A stretch of DNA of 64,000 bases. It comes from Xiphias gladius (lineage: Eukaryota; Chordata; Actinopteri; Istiophoriformes; Xiphiidae). Every line of letters starts with the position of its first letter. Position 1 is the first letter of the stretch. Shown here one piece after another: positions 49,747-62,935 of the stretch. The position numbers and the translations under genes were made by a program. The stretch lies in assembly GCF_016859285.1 (NCBI RefSeq), contig NC_053415.1, positions 9,658,501-9,722,500 on the forward strand, in the 5' to 3' direction. The notes beneath the pieces were generated by a model. That model was given only the letters and a program-made list of their open reading frames with translations. It did no database searches and was not told the origin of the DNA.

Positions 49747-51774
49747 GTATTCCAGTGCCAGATAGTTAAAATTAACCCCCTCCCTTGATGTCATGGAGAC
49801 AAAGTAAAATGTTTCTTTCTTTCTTTTGGATCAGACTACATATGATCAACAAATTGATAAACTGATTTAAAAAAAAAAAACAGTTCTGCAAAGCTGACTA
49901 TTAATACCAAGAACATTAAATTTCATCTTACACGTTACACAAGTCAACTTTAGAAGATGCACCGTCGAGAAAACACCAGTGCATCAGTGATTTTTGTTTG
50001 ACTTAAAATATGATATTTTTGTTTTTGTGTCTGCTGATTGGATATGAGCTGGCTTTTTGCTAGATTTTTGTTTCTTTGTTTTGTTTTGTTTTTTAGCCTG
50101 GAGGCAGCTTGAGTGTCTTCCCAACAAAAGATGGAATAAAGAATAAAGACTTGAAGAGAGTTTCAAAAATTACTATTATGGCTCATCTTTGTGTCTGTAG
50201 GTAATTATTTAATTCAACAACTCACTGCATGCCATTTCAGTCAGTTTCTCAAAAGTACCTCCAGTATTAAACAAATTTTACTCACAAGAGCTCACAAGTT
50301 CAAAGTCTTTATCAATACAAGATGCTACGTCGGAATTATGAGAAAAAAATGCCAAATTTTATTTCCTTTTTGTGGATGAAGTAATATGCTTTTGAAGAGA
50401 AACATTGGCAGCGGCTGTTTAAAAATGCTCTCAGTAAATGTCACTCAGGATTTGCAGATACAACCACATATCAATAGCAAGTGTATTGACTTTACAAATT
50501 TGCATGAATCATGAATTTTTTGACTGATTTTTCTGTACAGTTGCATACATAGCTCTGTGTGTGCACGTGTGTGTGTTACTTACTCCTCACGACACTGTGG
50601 TCAAGCAAACCAGCCTCTTAGACTTGCTGTGTCTCTGTGGCCTGGCTGCAACCCCGTATGGTTTTACCCACACACACACACACACACACAGTGCCCCTGT
50701 AGTCTCATAAATCCAGGTTGTGGTGTTTCCAGCAGCAGTAGAACTTTATAGGGGTTTGGACAGGGGACTATTGGCTGCTTAGGTCACGACATGGGGTTAC
50801 CAAGTGAGTGTGCACATGAGTGTGCATGTGTAAGTGTGGGTTATGTATGATTTTGATTGAACTGCTTCCAACACAGATGATATTTGCAAGAACAGCTTGT
50901 ACTCAGTAGCTTGTTGCATGATCATGCAGCCCCCATCTTTATTTAAAGGAGTACACCAGGGTTTTCCATATTTAAAGCCCTTTGCTACAAATACTATATA
51001 CTATATGTTACATTACTTCCTACCCTTTTTGAAGACCTGCCATGTGTTTTCTCTGTCTCCTAGTTCATCATAGTATCCTTTCTTTTCTATACAGTTTGAG
51101 AATTACCGTGACTTAAACTTGATTGGGAAAAAGGCAAATTTTTCTCATAGTTACCTACATGTTGTATAGTATAGTAACAGTTGTCTGCACAGGCTCATTT
51201 TCAAGTCTGCTGATGGGATGGATTCAAGTCTTGGTGAGAACTGTTGGTGACATCTGTTATAAACCATTTTAATGTAAGAAGCTTCCAAATTCACATTATC
51301 ATTTTGAAGTCCATGTTTGAATATAGCTTCTTTTTTTTTGTTTCCTGACACCAAGGCAAAAAATTGCAAATCTCGTGTGCAAACACTTCTGTTGTTCTTA
51401 TAGCACATTTTTGCTGATTCCTGTGATCAACCGTACTGGTGAAAAATATATTACTATAGTCAATCAACTATAAATGGATTTACAGTAATTCAATATGATG
51501 CTGATGGTTTGAAGATAAAGCATGAAAACATAACTTCATGTGTCTTGAAGTATGATAGAATATGAGCTGCACTTTAACAACACTGTTTGTTGAGATGTTT
51601 GTGTGATGAAAGCTGAGTATTAGATTAGCAAGAAAAAGGAGCACAAGCACACAAAAGACCCCAAAAGCTGCTGCCAACAGCTGTGATCCTTTAATGTCTC
51701 ATGTTCAGCTCCAAGAAGGCAAAAATATTAGTCTCTCTTTCTCTCCCGGCATTCGCTGCCCTTTTTCCTTTTTT
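48613..51774. other. Long non-coding stretch, no gene recognised
   Basis: About 3.2 kb. It contains CA arrays at 49692-49746 and 50669-50690 and short A/T-tracts. No exon was recognised. Confidence 0.45.
49692..49746. repeat. (CA)n microsatellite
   Basis: About 25 CA copies with one CG near the end. Confidence 0.98.
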
Positions 51775-51945
51775 TAATTTTATTTTCCTGTTTTACTGCA
51801 GGCAGTAAAAGTTGGAGCCAAAACCTGCTGGACACTTTTATATAGAAAACACTAAAACAGCAAACAAGAGCTGATCACGAACATGGTTGAAAGGAAGGGA
51901 AAGGAAAGGAAAGAAAGAAAAGGAAAAATTAGGAGATAGCAGTGG
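51775..51945 (-). repeat. Dispersed repeat of unknown family, copy 2
   Basis: The reverse complement of this segment lines up with 28870-29025: GCAGTAAAAGTTGGAGCC, AAAACCTGCTGG, CACTAAAACAGCAAACAAG, then GCTGATCACG and a purine tract. Simple repeats follow. Confidence 0.75.
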
Positions 51946-51961
51946 ATATATATATATATAA

Positions 51962-52028
<67 letters not shown>
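51944..52028. repeat. (TA)n plus (TG)n compound microsatellite
   Basis: A short TA array runs into about 33 copies of TG. Confidence 0.98.
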
Positions 52029-52030
<2 letters not shown>

Positions 52031-52154
52031 TGTATATCTATATATATTGATACACACGTGTATACATATACTTCCTTTTATACATATGCATGTATAAAGT
52101 ATATACATGTATACAGTATGTATATTTATGTCCATACATATCTATGTACATAAC

Positions 52155-52432
52155 TAAACATCACATTAGCTGTTTAGGAATTACATTCATTTTTATGCAT
52201 ACTCCTTAATTTTCAGCGGCTCAAAAGTAATTGGACAAACCAACATAATTATAAATATAAGGGCTTTATTTAATATTTGACTGAAAATCCTTTACAGTCA
52301 GTGACTTTCTGAAGTCTGGAACCCATGGACATCACCAAATGCTGAGTTTCTTCCCTTGAGATGCTTCACCAGGCTTTTACTCCAGCCGACTTCAGTTTCT
52401 GCTTGTTTGTTGGTCTCTCTGTTTGTCCCGAA
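52155..52432 (-). mobile_element. Tc1/mariner fragment (family B), joined to a second element
   Basis: Matches 14700-14905: CGGCTCAAAAGTAATTGGAC, then CTGAAGTCTGGAACCCATGG and ACATCACCAAATGCTGAG, the antisense of the transposase C-terminus. It stops near 52432, where sequence of a different Tc1 family begins without a gap. Confidence 0.82.
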
Positions 52433-53464
52433 GCCACTCCAGTGTTGTCTTGACTGTTTGCTTTGGGTCATTGATGTTCTGACAGGTGAACTATTGCCCC
52501 AGTCTCAGGTCTGGAGCAGGTTTTCCTCAAGGACCTCCTTGTATTTGGCTGCATTCCCTGAATTCTGACCAGTCTCCTTATCCTTGCCACTGAAAAGCCC
52601 CCTCCATAGATGATGCTGCCACCACCATGCTCCCCCATAGGAATGGTATTAACCAGGCGATGATCAGTGCCTGGTGTTCTGCCCAAACAGTTCCTTTTTT
52701 GCCTCACACAACACAGAATATTTTTTACCATGCGCTCAGAGTCCTTTAATTGTTATGGCAAACTCCAAGCTGGCTGTCATTTGACTTTTACTCAAAGTGG
52801 TTTCCATCTAACTGCTCCACCATTAAGTGATGCTGAGATGGTCATTTTTCCAGCAGGTTCTCCCATCTCTGCAGAGGATACTAGTCTCTGCAGAGACTGG
52901 TAACCTCTCTGACCAAAGTCATTCATGCCCAGTTACTCAGTTTGGCTGGACGGCCAACTCTAGGAAGAGTTCTGGTGGTTCCAAACTTCTTCCATTTTAC
53001 AGTTACTGAGGCCACTGCTCTTGGGAACTACTCAAAGCTTTAGGAATGGTTTTATACCGTTGCTCTGATCTATGCCTCACCACAATTTTACTATAGAGGT
53101 CTACAAAGAGCTTTTTGGACTTCATGGCTGTGAAATGTGGACCTTATATACACAAGTTCTTTGCTAAACTATGTTAAACCAATTCAGTTTTCCACAGGTA
53201 TACTCCAATCGAGAAAATGAAAAGCAAACAGGAGGCACCTGATGGTGGTTTTTGAGTGCCACAGCAAAGGGTCTGAATACTTTTGTAAATGACAGATTTC
53301 AGTTTTTGATTTTTTTAAAAATCGCAACAAATTCTATAAAGATGTTTTCACTTTGTCATTATGGTTCATTGAATGTAGATTGGTGGGCAAATTAAAATTA
53401 AATCTACTACACAATAAAGTATGCAAAAACTGAAGGGGTCTGAATACTTTTTGAAGCTACTGTA
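52433..53464 (-). mobile_element. Degraded Tc1-like transposon (family C)
   Basis: Related to but distinct from family A. The minus strand carries a broken transposase: catalytic-region residues such as GEHGGGSIIYGGGF around 52468-52731, then the helix-turn-helix part up to 53130. The right end contains GGGTCTGAATACTTTT twice (about 53270 and 53440) and finishes at CTACTGTA (53457-53464). Its left terminus is missing at the junction with the family B fragment. Confidence 0.8.
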
Positions 53465-53478
53465 TATACTGTATATCT

Positions 53479-53725
53479 ACAGTCGGATGACAAAATAAAG
53501 GAAAAACCTGAGAAATGAATGGATGGACAGGATGAAAACGCCCCCATCCATAGGGCAAGGGGTCACAGAGGGTTTTGATGAGTATGAAAACAATGTAAAT
53601 CATAGGCTATGGCCTTCTCTGGAAGAATGGTGTCAATCCTTCCAGAAGCTCTTCTGGCTGCACATGATGGCCCTACACCTTACTAAGACACTTTATGGTT
53701 TTCCTTTTAATTTGTCTTGGAAAAT
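53479..53725 (+). mobile_element. Mariner-like deletion derivative
   Basis: It starts ACAGTCGGATGACAAAATAA, a known type of fish mariner terminus, and contains the C-terminal transposase remnant (AACGCCCCCATCCATAGGGC, then GGAAGAATGGTGTCAATCC). The right end reads TTTCCTTTTAATTTGTCTT and then dissolves into A/TA-rich sequence instead of the matching inverted repeat. Most of the transposase is deleted. Confidence 0.7.
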
Positions 53726-53753
53726 ATATATTATAAAAAAAAATAAAAAAATA

Positions 53754-53760
<7 letters not shown>

Positions 53761-53791
<31 letters not shown>
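53761..53791. repeat. (TA)n microsatellite
   Basis: About 15 TA copies directly after the mariner remnant. Confidence 0.97.
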
Positions 53792-53795
<4 letters not shown>

Positions 53796-53829
53796 ATTTA
53801 TATTGTTCCACATCAAATACATATGGTAA

Positions 53830-53980
53830 ATGGAATGCACTTATATAACGCTTTTCTAGTCTTACTGACCTCTCAAAGCGCTTTACACTACTGCCACATC
53901 CACCTCTTCACACACACATTCATACAGCGCTTTCTATACACACACACATTAGCACACCGATGATACATCGGAGGCAGTGT
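53830..53980. repeat. Fish-type dispersed repeat (RTE/SINE tail-like)
   Basis: The sequence CTTATATAACGCTTTTCTAG, then CTCAAAGCGCTTTACACTAC and CATTCATACAGCGC is a very common repeat in percomorph genomes. I am unsure which retroelement family it comes from. Confidence 0.6.
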
Positions 53981-54379
53981 ATGTATTAGGACATTTTTGT
54001 GATTTGTGACATGATATGACTCAAGAAAAAAGGAAAAGCTTGACTTTAAAATACCATCAATTCTGCCAGCACTACTTCTTCTCTCTCGTCATGTGATCGC
54101 AAACTAACTCCATGATTATTCTTGTTTCTGAAGGCAGTTTTTTATGACTTTGGCTGTTTGTGTGGACTCGTTGTCATGCTGCAGAAGACGCGCCCCTGAT
54201 GGTATTGCGTGATGGATACTAAAATCTAAACATCCACAGTGCCTAAAAACTGTATATAAGCCATTTTCCTTTTGAGAGGTGTGTTAAAGTTAACATTGCT
54301 ACATTTTTAGTACAGTAAAAGTCGTTTAAAGTATCACATAAAAATAAAAGCAGCAAAGATCCTCCAGCACTTGAAATAA

Positions 54380-54680
54380 AGTGAGACTGGAACCTCTCTC
54401 CAGAACTATGGCATCTCTGACAATTTGCCGCCGCAGCAGCAACAGGTGTGACACCGCCGTACTGTTTGTCCCTGCCCGGATGCCATCAGAGTGCTGCCTA
54501 ACAACACAAAACTGTCAGCGACAACTTCTGCTTTCATTGCGCTGCACTGATTTGAATACATAAAAAATATCTTAGCTCAGTGTTTCTGCCGTGACAGTTA
54601 CACACAGTTGTCCGGATTCATTCACAATTGCCGCATCACGCATCTCTGCGACTTTCTCCCGACTTCTAACTGGCAGTTGG
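54380..54680 (+). promoter_or_regulatory. Probable als2 5' end and first exon(s)
   Basis: The interval upstream of als2 becomes more GC- and CpG-rich here. Two good splice donors appear: CAACAG/GTGTGA after 54445 and CAGTTG/GTAAGT after 54679. The first follows an ATG at 54408 in a strong context (A at -3, G at +4) and leaves a 38-nt coding exon ending two bases into a codon, exactly the phase needed by the next exon at 56357. The second could end a non-coding first exon of another transcript. This is a hypothesis from phase and consensus only. Confidence 0.35.
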
Positions 54681-55666
54681 TAAGTTTAGTTAGCCTGTTT
54701 AGCAGCGGTAGCATAGAGCTAGCCAACTTCAGTTTATTAGCTTTATCATCACATACAGCGACAATACAAGACATCTGTGTTTCATTTCAAAAGTGCCGTT
54801 TTTCAATATGTCGACAATGGCATACGCAGCAAGAAAGTCACAGTTGTTTCTCTTTTCACTGGGTGATAGAAGACTGCTTGTCTGTCATGTTAGCTAATCT
54901 GTCAGTCTGTGTTAATGTAAAAAGCTTTGGAATCTTTAATTTATGGGCTACGTGATTATGCGACGTGTGTTTCCACACATACAGAAATACATCAGTAATA
55001 TATCAGTGACATAGTGTATGGCTGAGCTTTTTACATAATTTCAGAACGTGTTGCAACACGACAATATCAAACTGCAAAACTTTTAGCAGTTTTGCCGCAT
55101 CGTCTCATTTTCCACGACCCTATCTGTATTATAACGAAATGTAAAGTTAATGACAGTAATAAAGTGACTAAATATTCAAGTTGATGGGTTACTAATGTCA
55201 ACCACGTTGTAGAGTTCAGTCTGGATTTTCGCAGTGTACTAAAATGAAGTGAAAGCAGATCTTTCCGGGACGGCTGAAGATCAATGTAATGTATCACTAT
55301 GGTCCTCCAAAATTGCATTTACGTACGCAAACGTGATGAAGAACATAATTCTGATGCTGACCGAGAGGAGAACCAACTTAAATAAATAATTTTAGACTTT
55401 ATTGTACACGGCAGACTTAATACCAAGTCAAGTAATGAAGTGTATATTTACTGTGATGGTTTGACAACCAGATGTTATAACAAGCACCTGAGGCCAGATG
55501 AACCAAAGAGGCGTCGAAACAGGACAGGGGATTCACTTGTTTCCTGCAAACGGATGTGTTGTTCGGAGTGAACAGAAGACAAAGAGTTTTGAAAAAATGT
55601 TAACAAAGATGCCTTCACTGTCCAGTGGAATGTAGAGTCTGAAGTGATGGAGAAGAGAGAGGAGAG

Positions 55667-55738
<72 letters not shown>

Positions 55739-58700
55739 CTTTGAGCTGTTCCTGTCCTGTTTATATCTCCCCGGTAACCTGTTTCCACTGTAAACATGTT
55801 GAATATGAAACCAAGATGGCCATTCAGTTAGTATCAGCCTCAAAAATCCACTATTAGTCAGGCTTCTCTAAATAGTTTAAACTTCATGTAAAACCAATTC
55901 TCTGGATATGTCATCTTTGCTAACTTGCTTTTATATAAGTAGGCTAAGCTTCATGATGGGCTGTCGCTTTTAGCTGCAGCAAAATCTGACCCATATCAGA
56001 AGAGTGTCTGGCAGATATAGTAACTGTGCGTTGCAGTTCTGCAGTATACTTGTGTTTGGTTCAGTATGAGCATTGTCCACACTCTTGCTGATCAGTCATT
56101 TATAGTTCTCCTCCCTTAAAACATGCCTCCATTTAAGGGTGTCACTAAATAACAACTAGTGACTGACAACAAAGCTCAATACTAGAAATGTAAGGTGGTT
56201 TCTGAGCCTTGTTGGTGGTAACCATGTTCAGACTTGGTGCTGGTTTTCAGCTGGTTTGGGTTTGGATAGAGTGTGTTCAGGTTGAGATCTAGTCTAGTCT
56301 AAATTCAAGGCCCAATTCAGACCATAATAGTAATCCATTTCTGTGTTGTATTATAGCCCTGCATATGAGCAGGACCCCGCACCTCCAGAGCGAGGACTTC
56401 TCAACATCTGGCAGTCAGCGGGCCCCAGTGAGCAGCTCTGTCCAGAGAGAGTGCTGCTTTCCAGGCCTGTTCTGCAGGCCAGCCTGGGAGAACATCATGG
56501 ACTCCTGCTGACACAGGGTGAGTGTGTATTTGTAGAGAAGTAGGGCTTGGCGACAGTTCAGTGCTATCACATGAGGACTCACATTATCATATTGTGATTA
56601 AAAACTCTCATATCAAGATATATTTTTTCGTGGTTTCCATTTCTAAATATACTAGTTGCATGATTCCAAAAGATGGCATCAGATCTTGAATAGGCTAAAT
56701 TTTTTGAACTAAAAATTTTGGTCCACTAAAACAGTATGGTCCCCTGAAACAATGTGGTGAATATGTATTGTAGTTTTTTTAACAGGTCGTGTTGAATTAT
56801 TTAGTGAATATTGTAACATGGCGACATTAAGACACAGTGATGTTGTAACAAATATAATGATATTTTGTCCTTATTTCCTCATCTGTATTGGAAAGGGCGA
56901 CTTTCCTTCTGTCTGTATTTATTGAAACCAGGTTGATGCTGTGGAGCCGGCCTCTGGTGGTTATATTATGATGTCTTCAACAATAAAAGTCAACCTGTAA
57001 TTTTCTAAACAACACACACTTTTCTACCTAGAGCCACTAGTTTTAACTGCAGTAGAAACATTTTATTGTCCAAATGAGCCATTTATACCCAGTTTTTGTT
57101 GTCTTATAGGTGGTCAGGTGTATTCATTTGGAGAGCTGTTGTGGAGGGATCTGAGCATCCCGGCGTCTGCTCCGGTGCTGGAGGTGTCTCTGCTGGGGAA
57201 GACAGTGGTCCGTGTGGCTGCCGGCGGCTTCCACTGCGGAGCGCTGAGCGAGCAGGGCACCATCTACATGTGGGGGGAGAACACTGCAGGACAGTGTGGG
57301 CTGACTGACAGAGGTGCAGTCACAAACATTACAGGTTGGTCAACACCTTCCTAACACCTCACTTCTAGTTTTCTCTTTCTGTACTAAAAATGTAACTTTT
57401 CCTTGCACTTGTTTGGTTATTATGAAATTTGTTCATCAGTTAGTTAATATGTCATTCAGGGCTGTATAGTGCTGTATCAAAGTGTTGTGGTGCCCTGTAG
57501 CTACAGTATGTTAAGTATGTTGTGTCAGGGCACCATAAGCTATCTAAAAGCCACAACTGTGATTGGTCCAGTCAGGCTGCTCTGTGTTTTCTCCTAAAGG
57601 TTTCTGGTGTTGCTTAAGCTTGTTAATGGTACAGTAGATTATAAAAGCATCTAAAACAGGTTTCTCTAGTTTTGGTGTACAAGTCCCTCAAGCAGTATTT
57701 AGACCTTGTGTGTGTGTGACGCATGTCTCGTATCAGTTTCAGAACCATGCCCGGTCAGTGTTGTTGACAGTGAGGTCGTTCCTCCAGCGGTGGTTCGGGT
57801 TGTGGATCTGGCCTGTGGACGGGAGCACAGCCTGGCTCTGTCGTCCCAGAACGAGCTGTGGGCCTGGGGCAGTGGCTGCCAGCTCGGCCTGGTCACAAAC
57901 ACTTTCCCTGTGTGGAGACCACAAAAGGTCAGTTTGTGTAGGATCAATGAATTTCAGCATTCAAGACGCCGTCAGATGTCAAAAAGTCTGGCTGAAAACT
58001 TTTGACTCAACCCTATCATGGATATTGGAAAAAATATATATTTTTAAAATTTTATTTTATTTTATTTTGTTTGAATTGTATTTATACAGTTTGTTTGGCA
58101 TGCTGTCAGCTCTGTTAAATATTGAATGGTCTGACACTGAACGTCTGTACTGTTCGATAGTGTATTGATGTTTTTGTATGTGTGCATTTGAGCACTTGAC
58201 AAAATAGTATATTTCAGCCTAATCATCACATTTGTATTATTTTCCATCTGTGATCCAGGTGGAGCACTTGGCTGGCAGACACGTAATTCAGGTAGTTTCC
58301 GTTCCTGATATCTTCACTGCCACATTGCAATTACAAAAATACTATGTTCTACCTCCAGAAATACCAGCTCTATTAATTTCCTGCAGGTGGCTTGTGGTGC
58401 CTACCACAGCCTGGCCCTGGTTCGCAGTTTAGCTCCTCAGAACTACAATACCAGGAACCCCCCTGAGAAATGGGAGCGGGGCCAGTCACCTCACTACTCG
58501 GTGACAGAGAGGGAGGAGCCGTTTACAGTTGATGATGCTCACTACTGTCCACTGGGGGTGGAGCTGACTGAAGTCTTGACAGGCGAGGTAAATTTACTCC
58601 AAGAAGAAGAAATTAAACAAATCTGCTGATGAATAATACATTCAAAAAAGGGATATGATGACAACAAGAAATTAGAGCAAAACTTGTCCCTACACATTAT

Positions 58701-61700
58701 ATCCAGCCTCAACAACCAGAAAGATGAACAATTACAGAATCTAGGGGCTATAAGAATGCCGTAGGTTGACTGTTAAACCAGCCAGAGGTTTTTCAGCAGC
58801 TACGACACTACATCATACTGTTCCTTCCTGCTGGTATCTATGCTCTTTTAAGAGGTTCAGCTGTTTCCGCACTGGTTGATGCCCCTGTCTGGTTTGCATT
58901 TCCAGACCTCTCCCGGGAGAAGAGGCCCCAGACGAAGGCTCCAACCTGGGGGAAGGTCAGCTGGCAGCAGCTCTGGCCCTGGAGCCAGTTCATGCCCATT
59001 TCCTAAGGACCGCAAATTTACCACTAAACAGTACAGTATTATATAACTTATGGGTCTCTCTTTTATTCCATGATTTTTACGTCTTGGCATTTAATGTCTT
59101 TCACTCGGTTTTCTCTGCTCTCTCTCTTTCCCTTCCATTACAAAACTTCAGGGAGAATCTCCCAGTTAGCGCCAATCTCAAGCCCGATGGGCACGCTGAC
59201 CATCTAACTCAGACAGACAGCAGCCCCAAGTCCCACCCACTGTCAGGCTGGGGGGCCAATAAGAACTCCGTTTTCCCTGACGAGATGGAGCTCCAGAACC
59301 TCCTCCAGAAACTCTCTGGTCACTCATTAGAGACGCAACACACCACTGGCCCAGGGGATACTGACTCACTGAGCAGTCACACTTCAGGTTTGTTATGTAT
59401 CTGTTCCTTTATCATTGGTTCATTAGTTAGTTTCTGAAGTGAGACCATTTTTTTATTCTTTCATTATTTCCGAATTCATCTCTTTATGCCTTTCTTTTTT
59501 TTGATCAGAAATATGTTGATGTGTTGATTCTTTCTCCCAAGTTTGGTTATTCATCCATAGCTGTTTGCTTCTTTCTTTGTCATTGTTTTTGTTCCATCGT
59601 GTACATCTTCCTAAGTTTGCTTTTTTGAATCTTCATTTATTCATTATTTTGTTTCATCGTTTGGTTTTTTTACTTTGATCTGTGTAACTTTGTCTTCCTC
59701 TCCCTCCATCTTTCTTTCCAGATGACAGCTGTGTATCTTCAACTCCTTCAGTGGATCTGTTCACCTCTAGTTACAAAGACGAATTGCCAATTAAGAGTCA
59801 AACCCACAAGTATGACCAAGTTTGGTTGACAGCGAAGCACTTTGTCTGCTCAATAATGTTTAAAAAAAAACTGTCAGTTGCCATTTTGGTGGATCTTCTT
59901 TTAATTCAGCTGATTCCACTTCACTTCTATGTTAAATCACTGTGCATACAATGAAAAAGAGAAGAGTATTCAAGGGAGTGAGGGAATAGAGGAATTTTAG
60001 CAATGCAGATACACACCCTGAATTTTGGTGCTTTATCTACACACAGAAAAGACTCTCACCTACAGTGTATTTGCAGCCTGATCTTCTTTCCTACAGTAAC
60101 AGTGGAGTGTCTGGGCCATACTCCTCCTCCCCTGTGTGTTTGGAAGAAGTTCAGCTTTGTCTGGAGGCGGAGAACAAGGCACTGCAGGAGCAGAAGAGCT
60201 CTAGTCTTACAAATATAAACCAGAAGGGGAAAACAGCAATAAACAGGAGACGCTCACTGCCTGGAACGCCCACCCATGGTAGGAATGGTAGGGAGTGAAC
60301 AACTTGACTACACTTTTGGGGAATATGCTTATTTACTTTCTTGCCAATAGTAAGATAAGAGGGTTGATATCCTGAGCTTTAAAAATGGAACCAGGAGACC
60401 CTTAGCTTAGCTTCCATTAAAGACTGGAAGAAGCCGTTCACCAAGAAATATTTAAAGCATGTTACTCCCTGTAAAACCATAAATTGTGGTTTTTACATAT
60501 TTGTTACAACATGCTAAATAGTAAGCTAATTAAAATATATAAAATAACTTTAAAGGGGCCGGTAGGAGTATTTTTTTTTAACTTTGGACAGAACAAAGCC
60601 CACTGCCTCAGGTCTAAGCTAAGTGTTTCCTGGCTCTAATTTAAAATTAAGCGTTCAGATCTAAGAGACATATCGATTTTCTCGTCAAACTCTCATCAGG
60701 AAAGAATATAAGCATATTTTCTGAAATGTTTAACTGTTCCTTTAAATTGAGGCTGTCGCCTCCGAGCTGGAAGTCACAGCCACAACAACAAGAAAACAGG
60801 CAGAAATTCAAACAACAGCAAAACCAAATACTCAGAAACTCGGTGAATTTTAGCGTCATATTGACTGTGCAGGCTTTATGGATGCTAATTCTGATTTTGT
60901 CCATAGTTCTACAGTTTCACATCAATTTATGTTGTTACATTAAAATTCAGAATGTACCACCTCACACTGTACAAATCCACTGATCATACATTATCTGGTA
61001 CAAGCAGCATCACTGAAAAACATTCCTCTGTGGAGGTACAGCCTTGCTAACAAGGAAGAAGAATATAAATGTTGTCTCCAGCAGAAATATAAAGTGCAAT
61101 TTTTTGCCTGTGTTTGCCTTTCACTTTGGTGCACTGAACAACAGTGAGTTCTCCAGGACATGTTATCCGCTCAGATCAACTGATAAATAAGTCAAGATCA
61201 CAGCGTGTGCATGATCACATGATAAAGTTGTTGTTATCTAGACATAACAATATTTGCTTTCTTGAGATAACATTATAATTAACTACTTATCAGGAGAAAA
61301 TTTTCATGTGACTACACATGAAAAATTAGAAAGTCCTTTATACACAATATAACTTGGATTGCTTAAGCCAAATGAGAGGAATATTGTGACGTTTTGACCC
61401 TTATCATAACCATTTTAAGTCTCTTTGTTTAGCAACTGGAGAATGTATGAAGTGTATAAATACAAGGACACAGTTTGACCCTCATGGAAATTGGTGATTA
61501 TCAGAAGCGAAACTTATTTCCTGGTTTGCCAGGATTTCCAGGAGTCAGAATGAAACTGTTACCAGTCAACACACAACTGAAAAACATCCAGCATGTAGTC
61601 TTTTTTCAGCTTTATAAGTCACCAAAATATTTTTGTATTTATTAAAAATTTAAAATTAACTTCTGTTTATGAGTACGGCTGAACGGAAGTGTTTATAAGA

Positions 61701-62850
61701 ACTTGGACAGAGTGGATCTCCTTCTTTCCTCTGTTGTTGCCGTTGCTATGATTTCCTGCTCTGTGCCTACTGACCTCACCTCGACTACTTCACGCAGCTC
61801 ACCGTTGGCTATTTTGGAAATACAAGGATTTACAAGTTGGCTCTAGGGGAGTTCACTGAGTCATTAGGGTGTGTTCATACCAAACCTGTTGGGTGCGGTT
61901 CACATGTGTTTGCCCATGTGGTACAGTTTATTTAGTCTAGTGAGAAAATTTTGGTTTGAACTCTGTTGCAGTTTGTGGTGACAATGCAACACTTAGCAGG
62001 TACAGAGTTGCATTATACATGTTAAATGTGACACTGTTGTTAGTTATAACAGATAAAGTGCATTTGTAGTCTGGGCAGATGATCTCATGTAACTAGTATG
62101 TGCTGGTTCACTTATTTGAAACATGTTTAACAGGATTTTACCACTGGATCATGTGTTTTTCTGTCAGGGTCTCCACGGCGACGGCGGCATTGTGCCTGCA
62201 GGCCATCCTCTGCCGGTCGGACCCAGGCCGCAGCACCAGAGGAGACAGGAGACGGGTTGCCATCTCTAGAGACAGAAGTGTGGAGCTGGGGCCGCGGGTC
62301 TGAGGGGCAACTAGGCCACGGAGATCAGCTTGCTAGGTCTGAACAATCAAACACACACTTTAAATATATTCTGCTTTGTATAATGTTCTCATACAGCAAA
62401 ACAGAAGACCATTATAAAAGAGAATAATTAGACATAAAATGTTGCTATCATTTTCTACTGGCTCACTGTGAAAACTTTATAGCAATTATAGTCATGTTGA
62501 ACACTTTGGATAAATCACTTAATAAAAGATGCTGAATAGACTTTAAATGTATGTAAACTGTATTTTTCTAATGGTGAATGTATTTTGGCTAAACTCTCCT
62601 CATTTCATAATGAGAATCACAGTGTAATAGTCTGTTGGTAATACATGCATTTAAAAAGGCCTTTACCCGAACCTTAAACTTCTGCAAACTTATTATAAGG
62701 ACATAAAATAGTGTTTGTAAATGTCTCAAAAGCATTTTATTATATAATACATATATATTAAAAAGATATTAAGTATTATAATAATGTCATTTTGTGATTA
62801 AAATAATGAAATAAATGACGTAAAATGTACTTTGACTTGTTAAGTCACAA

Positions 62851-62935
<85 letters not shown>

